Positions 1 through 6,651 of a DNA stretch of 64,000 nt are shown here, piece by piece (positions within the stretch are counted from its first letter, which is position 1; each line of letters starts with the position of its first letter). The position numbers and the translations under genes are program-made. A model generated the notes under the pieces. The model did no database searches. It had not been told where the DNA came from and worked only from the letters and a program-made list of their open reading frames with translations. The DNA is from Paenibacillus sp. JZ16 (GTDB taxonomy: Bacteria; Bacillota; Bacilli; Paenibacillales; Paenibacillaceae): NCBI RefSeq assembly GCF_015326965.1, contig NZ_CP017659.1, positions 7,081,001-7,145,000 on the forward strand. The letters run 5' to 3'.

Positions 1-71
1 GTTACATATTTTTATACTTATGGAACATTATCGTTATATCTCGTTTCGAATCTTTACATGACGTATTGAGA

Positions 72-1433
72 TTATGACTTAAGCAACCATAAAGCCGGCA
101 CGTTGGAGGGTTCCCAACCAGGCAGGGACGTGTGGGCTTGCCGGCACTCATAGGTGTTGTCGCCATATGTGACTAAGGCTCCTAGCTGGTATGAAGTGTT
201 TGGTGCCCAAGCCGGAGTTTCCGGTGTGGAGCCGTCCGCCGTGGTAACTTGCAGTTCATTGCTTGCAGCGGAGACGTTGCCAGCCGCATCACGAGCTTTA
301 ACAGTGAAGCTATAGGCTGTGTTGGGTGATAACCCGCCGACCGTATAGGAAAGCGTGCCGCCGGATACCGTGGTCACCAGCGTTGTGCCCCGATAAACCT
401 CATAGCCGCTAACGCCGACATTATCCGTGGAATTGTTCCAGGCTAATGATACGCTGGTTGAAGTAGAGCCGACTGATCGTAGATTGGCGGGAGCCGTCGG
501 AGCTTGAGTGTCCGGTACCGGATTGGATGTGGCAATCGTTAACGGATTGCTCGCCGTGGAGACATTGCCTGCTCCATCGCGTGCTTTTACCGTAAAGGTA
601 TAGGAGGTTGACGCTTGCAGACCGGTGACGGTATGGCTTAAGGTTGATCCTGATACGGTTGTTACTAGATTAGATCCTTGATAGATTTCATAACCTGTTA
701 CCCCCACATTATCCGTGGCAGCGTTCCAGGAGAGCGAGATGCTGGTGCTGGTGACGCCTGTGGATCTTAAGTTACCGGGTACGGTTGGAGCTTGCGTGTC
801 CTGATTTCCGCTGCCGTTATTCAGGTTCACATCGATTACGTTATAGAAGGCGTTGCCTGTATCGGCGATCTCCCACACAGCCAAGATCAGATAGTAGCCG
901 GTGCGGTCGGTAGGAACATTACAGGTGTGGGTTACGGTGTTCGGCGGACGTTTGCCACCGTCATTGAAGGAGCAGAACAATTCGAGATCTGCGCGTGCGA
1001 GGGGTTTGCTGGAATCCCAGCCTTTTTTCGTAATATAATATTTCCAATCGGATGTGGCGTGAGCTGCGGTCAGCACCCATTTAAATGTATTGGGTCCGCC
1101 ATTCATGTTCACTTTACTCCAGCGGGTAGGTGATTGTTCATTGAGCTCGTGAAAAATTCCAGCACCAGCAATCTGACCATCCGCCGGTCCACCGACGGGG
1201 AAGTTACCTTTTCCCTCGAGGGAATGCGGTTCATATATGATTCTGCCGCAGTTGGTGTTCTCTCCGAGCTTACACTTATAACCACGACTGGCTGGTGATT
1301 CAATATACCCATGAGCGGAGACGCTGCTTGCCGTGATGATCATGATGGTGAAGAACAACAGCGTGCTTCCTAAAAAAATCCACAGCGGTTTCAAATGCAA
1401 GCGGCGATTTGTTTGATATTGAACCTGATCCAT
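72..1433 (-). CDS. Secreted chitin-active lytic polysaccharide monooxygenase (AA10) with two FN3 domains and a CBM5/12
   Basis: A copper enzyme of family AA10 that oxidatively cleaves crystalline chitin (or cellulose) outside the cell. The 453-residue product has a Sec signal peptide ending ...SVSA, so the mature protein begins with His41, the N-terminal copper ligand of the histidine brace. His125 (in TAAHATSDW) is the likely second ligand and Phe196 the axial residue. AA10 domain about 41-205; fibronectin type III domains about 211-302 and 308-398, each starting DTQAPT; C-terminal chitin-binding CBM5/12 about 407-453 with the Trp/Tyr pattern AWAPNTSYQLG...W. The start has AAGGAGG 7 bases upstream. 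It is the last gene on its strand before the window edge. Substrate (chitin over cellulose) is inferred from the CBM type. Confidence 0.95.
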   Translation of the reverse strand: MDQVQYQTNRRLHLKPLWIFLGSTLLFFTIMIITASSVSAHGYIESPASRGYKCKLGENTNCGRIIYEPHSLEGKGNFPVGGPADGQIAGAGIFHELNEQSPTRWSKVNMNGGPNTFKWVLTAAHATSDWKYYITKKGWDSSKPLARADLELFCSFNDGGKRPPNTVTHTCNVPTDRTGYYLILAVWEIADTGNAFYNVIDVNLNNGSGNQDTQAPTVPGNLRSTGVTSTSISLSWNAATDNVGVTGYEIYQGSNLVTTVSGSTLSHTVTGLQASTSYTFTVKARDGAGNVSTASNPLTIATSNPVPDTQAPTAPANLRSVGSTSTSVSLAWNNSTDNVGVSGYEVYRGTTLVTTVSGGTLSYTVGGLSPNTAYSFTVKARDAAGNVSAASNELQVTTADGSTPETPAWAPNTSYQLGALVTYGDNTYECRQAHTSLPGWEPSNVPALWLLKS

Positions 1434-1522
1434 AACAAATACCTCCTTGAATATTTAATGTGAAATTCAGCGGACACTTGTTGCTGATCAAACCTCCCTG
1501 AGCTGTGAGTTTTCTTGCCCTG

Positions 1523-1564
1523 TTACACATCATAAACAACCGAGCCGACCGTGTAACCATTCAT
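1523..1564 (-). CDS. Possible 13-residue leader ORF upstream of the LPMO
   Basis: ATG to TAA encodes MNGYTVGSVVYDV. A purine-rich GGAGGAGGAT lies upstream, though at a long spacing of about 14 bases. It sits in the roughly 340-base leader between the 1772-1809 terminator and the LPMO start. No obvious stem controls the LPMO ribosome binding site, so this may be chance. Confidence 0.2.
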   Translation of the reverse strand: MNGYTVGSVVYDV

Positions 1565-1633
1565 GAACAGCTTTTGATCATCCTCCTCCTTGGCACCATT
1601 GATCTATATAAACTCGCAAGCAGAGTTTATACC

Positions 1634-1650
1634 ATGATTGTACAAATCAT
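1634..1650. promoter_or_regulatory. Palindrome in LPMO upstream region
   Basis: ATGATT-N5-AATCAT inverted repeat upstream of the LPMO gene. On the minus strand it overlaps a weak promoter-like TTTAGA-N18-TATAAA. It could be a regulator binding site. No known family consensus was matched. The rest of 1434-1771 shows nothing else that I recognise. Confidence 0.25.
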
Positions 1651-1771
1651 CTAAAAAATGTTAAACTATGTAGTTTCTATTTTTCGGCATTCTTTGATAA
1701 AAGTAAAGGGATAATATATTATCGTAGAGGGATACAATATTACAGTATTTGCCATCATGAAACAGAAGTAT

Positions 1772-1809
1772 AAAAAAACCGAAATCCAAGGCTGGATTTC
1801 GGTTTTTTT
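1772..1809 (-). terminator. Intrinsic terminator after the pseudouridine synthase
   Basis: Perfect hairpin (AAACCGAAATCC / GGATTTCGGTTT, loop AAGGCT) flanked by A and T tracts on both sides, so it can work in both directions. It directly follows the stop of the RluA-family gene. Confidence 0.9.
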
Positions 1810-1830
1810 GAGTTCTATGGATAGGACCAA

Positions 1831-2550
1831 TCATGTGGACGCCAGCTTCTCCATCGAGAACAGGCTCCAGGGATAGTCGGAGGGCGGCATGGAACGAATG
1901 GAGATCTCCTCTTTGGTAACGGGATGAGGAAATCCGACCAATACGGACCATAAGGCAATCTGCTGGCCAGCTTTGTTCACCTTGCTTCCATACTTCTGAT
2001 CTCCGAACAGCGGATGTCCCGCATGGCTCAGCTGTACACGGATTTGGTGCGGCCTGCCCGTGTGCAGCTCGATCAGGACGAGGCTGAAGCCTTCGGACGT
2101 TTGGAGCACGGTGTAATCCAGAAAGGCCTCCTTGGCCCCGTCCGTACCTTTAGAGGTGACATGAACGGTGTTGGTTTTTACATCCTTATACAGCATATTT
2201 ACGAGCCGGCCTGACGTTTTCGAAGGAATCCCATGAACGACCGCCACATATTGCTTGCGGAAGCTGCGACTGCGGACGGATTCCGATAATCGGGATGCGG
2301 CTTTGGAAGTCTTGGCAAACACCATCGCTCCGCCAACCGGACGGTCCAGACGGTGCACCAATCCCAAAAATACATTGCCCGGTTTATTGTAGCGCTCCTT
2401 AATGTCCTGTTTCAGAATGGTCAGCATGTCGGGATCGCCGGTAGCATCCTCTTGGGAGGGGATGTTTACCGGCTTGGTTACTCCTAACACATGATTATCC
2501 TCGAACAGAATCGGCACAACCGGATATGCTGCTGGTTCCCGCTTGTTCAT
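1831..2550 (-). CDS. RluA/RluD-family pseudouridine synthase without S4 domain
   Basis: Predicted RNA pseudouridine synthase (239 residues) that isomerises uridine in rRNA or tRNA. The family signature HRLDRPVGG at 66-74 contains the catalytic Asp69. Later motifs LHTGRPHQIRVQLSHAGHPLFGD and YGS are standard for the RluA group. The protein begins directly with the catalytic fold (LFEDNHVLGVTKP), so it lacks the N-terminal S4 RNA-binding domain found in RluD. Its ribosome binding site GGGAG lies inside the end of the upstream methyltransferase gene, only 4 bases away, so the two are co-transcribed and probably translationally coupled. The target site cannot be told from sequence. Confidence 0.92.
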   Translation of the reverse strand: MNKREPAAYPVVPILFEDNHVLGVTKPVNIPSQEDATGDPDMLTILKQDIKERYNKPGNVFLGLVHRLDRPVGGAMVFAKTSKAASRLSESVRSRSFRKQYVAVVHGIPSKTSGRLVNMLYKDVKTNTVHVTSKGTDGAKEAFLDYTVLQTSEGFSLVLIELHTGRPHQIRVQLSHAGHPLFGDQKYGSKVNKAGQQIALWSVLVGFPHPVTKEEISIRSMPPSDYPWSLFSMEKLAST

Positions 2551-2554
2551 TGAA

Positions 2555-3418
2555 TCAGGACTCCCATCGACCCAGGATGCCGCACGGCAGGTTCATGCCG
2601 GAGCGGGTAATCGGCAATCCGATCTCTCCCGCACTGATGGTACCGCCGTATTTCGGCTTCATGGTCATGGTCAGCATGTTATTCAGAACGGTAGGGGAGA
2701 TTCCGGTTGTATAGGAGTTAATCAGCATGAACAGCGGATTATCCGATACGATGCTCATGCAGCTTTCGAGGAAGGGATACAAGCTTTGCTCAAGCTTCCA
2801 CGTTTCTCCACTTGGTCCGCGGCCATAAGATGGAGGGTCCATAATGATCGCATCGTATTTGTTCCCCCGCCGCTGCTCCCGTTGCACGAATTTAAACACA
2901 TCATCCGTGATATAACGGATAGGACGGTCGGCAAGTCCGGACAATGCCGCGTTTTCCTTGGCCCATTGAACCATCCCCTTCGCAGCATCCACATGTACAA
3001 CCTGAGCTCCGGCCGAGGCGGCCGCGACGGTTGCTCCGCCGGTATAGGCGAACAGGTTCAGCACGCTGACCGGACGTCCGGCAGAAGCGATCTTATCCAT
3101 CATCCAGCGCCAGTTGGCTGCCTGCTCCGGAAACAAACCGGTATGTTTAAAATTGGTTGGTCGAATATGAAATTTCAATTGGTCGTATGAGATGGTCCAC
3201 CGGTCCGGAAGCTGCTTTTTCATGTCCCATTGCCCGCCGCCCGACGAGCTGCGATGATAGTGTCCGTGCACACTGCGCCACTGTCCATCTTCGCGTTCAA
3301 TCGGCCATATGATCTGCGGATCCGGACGTCTGAGAATCACGTCGCCCCAGCGTTCCAGCTTGTCTCCGCCTCCGGTATCGATGACCTCGTAATCTTGCCA
3401 ATCCTGAGCTACATACAT
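2555..3418 (-). CDS. Class I SAM-dependent methyltransferase, RlmI/RlmK-like
   Basis: Predicted SAM-dependent RNA methyltransferase. The Rossmann core shows the SAM-binding LNLFAYTGGATVAAA motif followed by VVHVDAAKGMVQWAKEN, and the catalytic/substrate motif MDPPSYGRG. These are features of the RlmI-type 23S rRNA cytosine methyltransferases and their relatives. There is no clear N-terminal PUA domain. An ATG four codons upstream (3430) abuts the GAAGG ribosome binding site, so the second ATG, giving MYVAQDW, is preferred. It forms an operon with the downstream pseudouridine synthase, suggesting a shared role in RNA modification. The exact target is unknown. Confidence 0.88.
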   Translation of the reverse strand: MYVAQDWQDYEVIDTGGGDKLERWGDVILRRPDPQIIWPIEREDGQWRSVHGHYHRSSSGGGQWDMKKQLPDRWTISYDQLKFHIRPTNFKHTGLFPEQAANWRWMMDKIASAGRPVSVLNLFAYTGGATVAAASAGAQVVHVDAAKGMVQWAKENAALSGLADRPIRYITDDVFKFVQREQRRGNKYDAIIMDPPSYGRGPSGETWKLEQSLYPFLESCMSIVSDNPLFMLINSYTTGISPTVLNNMLTMTMKPKYGGTISAGEIGLPITRSGMNLPCGILGRWES

Positions 3419-3542
3419 GTTGAAAACCATCCTTCAAATAGTCATTTAGATTTTATTGTACAACATATCAGAAGCTGAATGCCACCAAGGATTCCCCGGC
3501 TTGATCAAACCTATTCGGATGATATGGACTTTGAAGCTCGAC

Positions 3543-4061
3543 TTACCCCAAATCTTCGAAAGCGGAGTGGAAACGGAATTCGCCATGCAGGTGACCGAGC
3601 GCGCCCGGCTGAAGCTCGGCAACCATGAACACTTCATCGGAAACCGTAAATTGGGTGATGTCGATTCCATAGGCTCTGGCCTGCACAAATCCGTAACGGG
3701 GATAATATGCCGGATGACCGAACAGAAAAACAAGTGGATAGCCATGCGAGAGACACCGCCGTTTGCCTTCTTCAATCAAGTTCCCGCCGATCCCTTGTCG
3801 TTGATAATCCGGAAGCACGGCCAGCGGCCCTAGCGCAGCCACGTGATGCCTATGAACCCCGTCAAAAAGGCTAGACCGGCTGAACATAATATGTCCCTTG
3901 ATGATCCCATCTTCTTCCGCTACGATTGATAATTCCCCTTGAAAGTCTTTATCTTCCCACAGCCGCCGCACTAGAATCGCTTCTTCCTGTCCGGGAAAAG
4001 CCTGAGTGAGAAGGTTTTGGACCTTCTCATAATCGTTCTTGGTTTCTGTACGTATGTTCAT
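3543..4061 (-). CDS. GNAT-family N-acetyltransferase (YhbS-like)
   Basis: A single-domain acetyl-CoA-dependent N-acetyltransferase of about 172 residues. The acetyl-CoA pyrophosphate loop is seen as LGPLAVLPDYQRQGIGGNLIEEG (V-x-x-x-x-R/Q-x-x-G-x-G/A pattern). The following GYPLVFLFGHPAYYPRYGF segment is typical of the YhbS group. The start was set at the second ATG because GGAGGAGAG lies 7 bases before it, which removes ten residues from the longest frame. The acceptor substrate is unknown. Nothing notable is seen between this gene and the methyltransferase (3419-3542). Confidence 0.88.
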   Translation of the reverse strand: MNIRTETKNDYEKVQNLLTQAFPGQEEAILVRRLWEDKDFQGELSIVAEEDGIIKGHIMFSRSSLFDGVHRHHVAALGPLAVLPDYQRQGIGGNLIEEGKRRCLSHGYPLVFLFGHPAYYPRYGFVQARAYGIDITQFTVSDEVFMVAELQPGALGHLHGEFRFHSAFEDLG

Positions 4062-4131
4062 CGTAATCTCTCCTCCGAAAATCCTTAGCATTCTTATTGA
4101 TATCCTGGTCTACCCACCGACAAGAGTTTCG

Positions 4132-6093
4132 TTATTCCGGTTTCGTTTCGATCTGCAGTCCTTCAACGTGCTTGCGGTTCATCAGTTTACGCTTCTTCCG
4201 GTTCTCTTTGCTCTCAAAAACAATATCAAGATCATAATCCTCCGGATAAAGATCCTTGGCTGCAATATAAGGCTTCAGCCGTTTATGGTTAATTTTCAGT
4301 CTATCCTTCTGAATCATCACACCGATATTACCTCTACCGTCGATGGTTTCATACACGGTTCCGCTTCGTTTCAAATAAGGCACATAGACACGATCGCCTA
4401 ATTGATAGAGGGAAGAGGGAGAATCTTCTTCTTGATGATCTTCATCATTCATTAGCTTATCCTGTTTGTCTGTCGGCAACGTACCGTATTCTTCCGGACG
4501 TGTTTCTTCAGCCTTATCATCGGACTCTGAGCTTACCTTTTGGATAAGGGCCGTGTTAGCTCTTGCCGCTCCAGCTTCCGTGATTTCCCGCGATCTGGCA
4601 ATGATCGACTCCGGTATGCCCAGCTTCGCTGCAATGACAAAGGCATAACTGTGCCCGGCTTCACCAATCCGCAGACGATAGAGCGGCTCGAGTGTGTCAG
4701 CATCAAATTCCATGCGGGCATTCTCAAAGCCGGAGGTGCGCTCGGCAAAATTTTTGATTTCGGTAAAATGGGTGGTTACCACAACCGTTGCTTGACGTTG
4801 ACTCAACTCCTCCAGGATGGCGATCGACAATCCAACGCCTTCACCGGGATCCGTTCCCGAAGCCATTTCATCGAGCAGTACAAGCGTGGACCGGCCGGCT
4901 GTCTGCAAAATGTCGCGGATGTTGCGAATGTGCGCAGAGAACGTGCTGAGGGCATGCTCCAAACTCTGCCCATCTCCGATATCGACGGAAACCTCGTCAA
5001 AGATGGAGCAATGGCTGCCTTCCGCGACAGGAACCAGCAGACCGGATTGCACCATAACGGTGATGAGACCAACCGTCTTCAGAGCAGAAGTTTTGCCGCC
5101 GGTATTAGGCCCTGTAATGATCAAGGTTTTATACCGCTCCCCGATAGAGAAGTCCAGCGGTACCATCGTGGAGCCGATTAAAGGATGCACCGCGGATTTT
5201 AGATGGATGACCCCCTCCTGGTTCAGGCTTACATTGCGCCCGCCGATGGAAACGGCGTACTTGCCCCTGGCTATGATGTAATCGTAGATTCCAACAATGT
5301 CGGCATTGGTTCTCAGTTCGAATTGATATTGCTCGGCAAGTGCAGTCAAATCACTCAGCACCTTCGTTTCTTCGCGGACTTCATCGGCGTGCAGGAAATT
5401 CAATTCCATCTGAAGTCCCTGCAAGTCGGAGGGCTCGATGAATACCGTCTGCCCGCTGGCCGATTCATCCAGAATCGAGCCATTCACGGATTTACGGTGC
5501 TCCTTCTTGATGGGCAGCACGTAACGATCTCCGCGCTTGCTGATGACATGCTCTTGCATGATCCCTTTGTAACGGCTTATCAGGCTGTCGAGCTTACGCT
5601 TGATCCGTTCCTCGGCTACGATGATTTTTTTGCGGATTTTGGCCAAATCTTTGCTGGCGCTATCCACAACACGTCCCCCGTGAATGCTGCGTTCGATTTC
5701 GGACAGAAGTGGACGCAGTTCATGCATGGATGAGGCGTAGGAACTGATCAATGGAGCAATGCCCTCCTTGGCTTTCATATACTGAATGAGCTGACGGCAG
5801 CTTCTCAGATATTGGACCATATTCCCGAAATCGCGCTCAGACAGCACGTAACCGGTGCCGAGCAGATCCAGGATCATTTCAATGCCCTCCAGTGAAGGAA
5901 TAGGGACGCTAGCTCCGGTCTGGAGCAGGGTTTTGGCTTCCTCCGTTTCATTCAGTTTGTTGCGGATGGCTTTTATCTGGGTGAGGGGGGCCATCTTCCG
6001 GATATGCTCGACGCCCAGATACGATACGGCAAAGCGTTCAAGTTCGGTGCGTATTTTCTCGTACTCCAATTTGTTTAATGCGAAGGGTTTCAT
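4132..6093 (-). CDS. MutS2-like ATPase lacking the C-terminal Smr domain
   Basis: A MutS-superfamily P-loop ATPase (653 residues) of the MutS2 branch. It has a MutS III-like core/clamp region (about 1-290) with the MutS2-type stretch RGDRYVLPIKKEHR...VFIEP, Walker A GPNTGGKT at 328-335, Walker B LVLLDE with D408/E409, and a C-terminal KOW-like segment (YQLGDRVYVPYLKRSGTV). It ends shortly after that segment with a basic tail. Canonical MutS2 is about 780-790 residues and continues into a Smr nuclease domain, which is missing here. MutS2 proteins act in recombination suppression and, in B. subtilis, in splitting collided ribosomes. The role of the Smr-less form is unknown. The start has AAAGGAGA 9 bases upstream. 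The 400-base leader looks attenuated (see 6138-6528). Confidence 0.85.
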   Translation of the reverse strand: MKPFALNKLEYEKIRTELERFAVSYLGVEHIRKMAPLTQIKAIRNKLNETEEAKTLLQTGASVPIPSLEGIEMILDLLGTGYVLSERDFGNMVQYLRSCRQLIQYMKAKEGIAPLISSYASSMHELRPLLSEIERSIHGGRVVDSASKDLAKIRKKIIVAEERIKRKLDSLISRYKGIMQEHVISKRGDRYVLPIKKEHRKSVNGSILDESASGQTVFIEPSDLQGLQMELNFLHADEVREETKVLSDLTALAEQYQFELRTNADIVGIYDYIIARGKYAVSIGGRNVSLNQEGVIHLKSAVHPLIGSTMVPLDFSIGERYKTLIITGPNTGGKTSALKTVGLITVMVQSGLLVPVAEGSHCSIFDEVSVDIGDGQSLEHALSTFSAHIRNIRDILQTAGRSTLVLLDEMASGTDPGEGVGLSIAILEELSQRQATVVVTTHFTEIKNFAERTSGFENARMEFDADTLEPLYRLRIGEAGHSYAFVIAAKLGIPESIIARSREITEAGAARANTALIQKVSSESDDKAEETRPEEYGTLPTDKQDKLMNDEDHQEEDSPSSLYQLGDRVYVPYLKRSGTVYETIDGRGNIGVMIQKDRLKINHKRLKPYIAAKDLYPEDYDLDIVFESKENRKKRKLMNRKHVEGLQIETKPE

Positions 6094-6137
6094 GGGTTAC
6101 ATTCTCCTTTGACTATAAAATGGATGGTATACAACAC

Positions 6138-6179
6138 AAAAAGGGCGGAAAGCGAACTACTAAGGTTCGCTTTCCGCCC
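6138..6179 (-). terminator. Second intrinsic terminator in the MutS2-like leader
   Basis: Perfect 15-bp stem (GGGCGGAAAGCGAAC and its complement, 7-base loop) followed by TTTTT on the minus strand only. It lies upstream of the MutS2-like start (6093) with no gene in between, so it must act on leader transcription. Confidence 0.85.
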
Positions 6180-6256
6180 ATAGATCGTTATTCTGATGGC
6201 ATGGCGTTATGGGACGGCTCCAAATAACCCTTTTGAATAAAAGGAGGGGGAGACCC

Positions 6257-6285
6257 AAAAAATCCGTGCTGAACTCAGCACGGAT
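6257..6285 (-). terminator. First intrinsic terminator in the MutS2-like leader
   Basis: Near-perfect hairpin (ATCCGTGCTGA / TCAGCACGGAT) followed by six T on the minus strand. It sits about 210 bases after the promoter at 6499-6528 and 160 bases before the MutS2-like start. It is the likely regulated attenuator. Confidence 0.85.
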
Positions 6286-6336
6286 GACCATATCATATCT
6301 GAATAAACCCTAAAGGGGCTTCCATTGATATCCGCA

Positions 6337-6453
6337 GTTCTTAACTAATTCAACGGACGAAATGAAAATCCATCAAAAAATAAACATATCCCTTTACAGG
6401 AAATGCCCAAAATTTTACATTTCGATCCATATGAAATTTGGTTAGTTAAGAAC
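6337..6453. repeat. 12-bp perfect inverted repeat in the MutS2-like leader
   Basis: GTTCTTAACTAA at 6337-6348 is repeated in inverse at 6442-6453. On the minus-strand transcript the first arm is exactly the last four codons (Val-Leu-Asn-stop) of the leader ORF, and the second arm lies about 50 bases before the first terminator. The arms could pair in RNA and be opened by a ribosome paused on the leader. Confidence 0.75.
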
Positions 6454-6465
6454 GACCACCGACAT
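6442..6465 (-). CDS. Seven-residue leader peptide (MSVVVLN) of the MutS2-like gene
   Basis: ATG-TCG-GTG-GTC-GTT-CTT-AAC-TAA, preceded by a strong AAAGGAGAG ribosome binding site about 7 bases upstream and only about 27 bases after the predicted transcription start. Its codons 5-8 form one arm of the 12-bp inverted repeat. This arrangement is that of attenuators driven by ribosome stalling. Translation is inferred. Confidence 0.55.
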   Translation of the reverse strand: MSVVVLN

Positions 6466-6498
6466 CAAAATCTCTCCTTTAGATAAGAGTATGAAATA

Positions 6499-6528
6499 AC
6501 TATATCCATAAATAGGGTCACAAGTCAA
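6499..6528 (-). promoter_or_regulatory. SigmaA promoter of the MutS2-like leader
   Basis: TTGACT (6523-6528) - 18 bases - TATAGT (6499-6504) on the minus strand, close to consensus. The predicted start near 6492 places the leader ORF ribosome binding site about 12 bases from the 5' end. Confidence 0.7.
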
Positions 6529-6562
6529 GGTCGAAAAGCGGATACGATCCCTTAAAAAACTG

Positions 6563-6571
6563 TGATATGAT
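6563..6571 (+). promoter_or_regulatory. Extended -10 promoter candidate for pepF
   Basis: TG-A-TATGAT, an extended -10 element, about 80 bases before the pepF start. No good -35 is seen. It is divergent from the MutS2-like leader promoter. Confidence 0.4.
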
Positions 6572-6651
6572 GGAATTGTTATACAGTTGCTTATCCATAG
6601 TAACTGCTGGCGTCAATCATGAGAGGACAAGACACGAGAGGAGTTATATCC

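Noticed and set aside
1434..1530. Cyclic-di-GMP riboswitch before the LPMO (a CAGGGCAA-like stretch)
   Set aside because: Only the short CAGGGCAA piece resembles the GEMM core. The required GGGACGCAAAGCC part and helices are absent.
2543..3190. 215-residue plus-strand frame
   Set aside because: Antisense to the methyltransferase gene, without ribosome binding site or family motifs.
6350..6430. 26-codon ORF (MDRNVKFWAF...) in the MutS2-like leader
   Set aside because: No ribosome binding site precedes it. The 7-codon ORF upstream has a much better one and fits the inverted repeat.
6138..6480. T-box or metabolite riboswitch in the MutS2-like leader
   Set aside because: No T-box AGGGTGG...ACCGCG sequence or specifier stem and no known aptamer core. 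The leader ORF and its exact overlap with the repeat explain the layout better.
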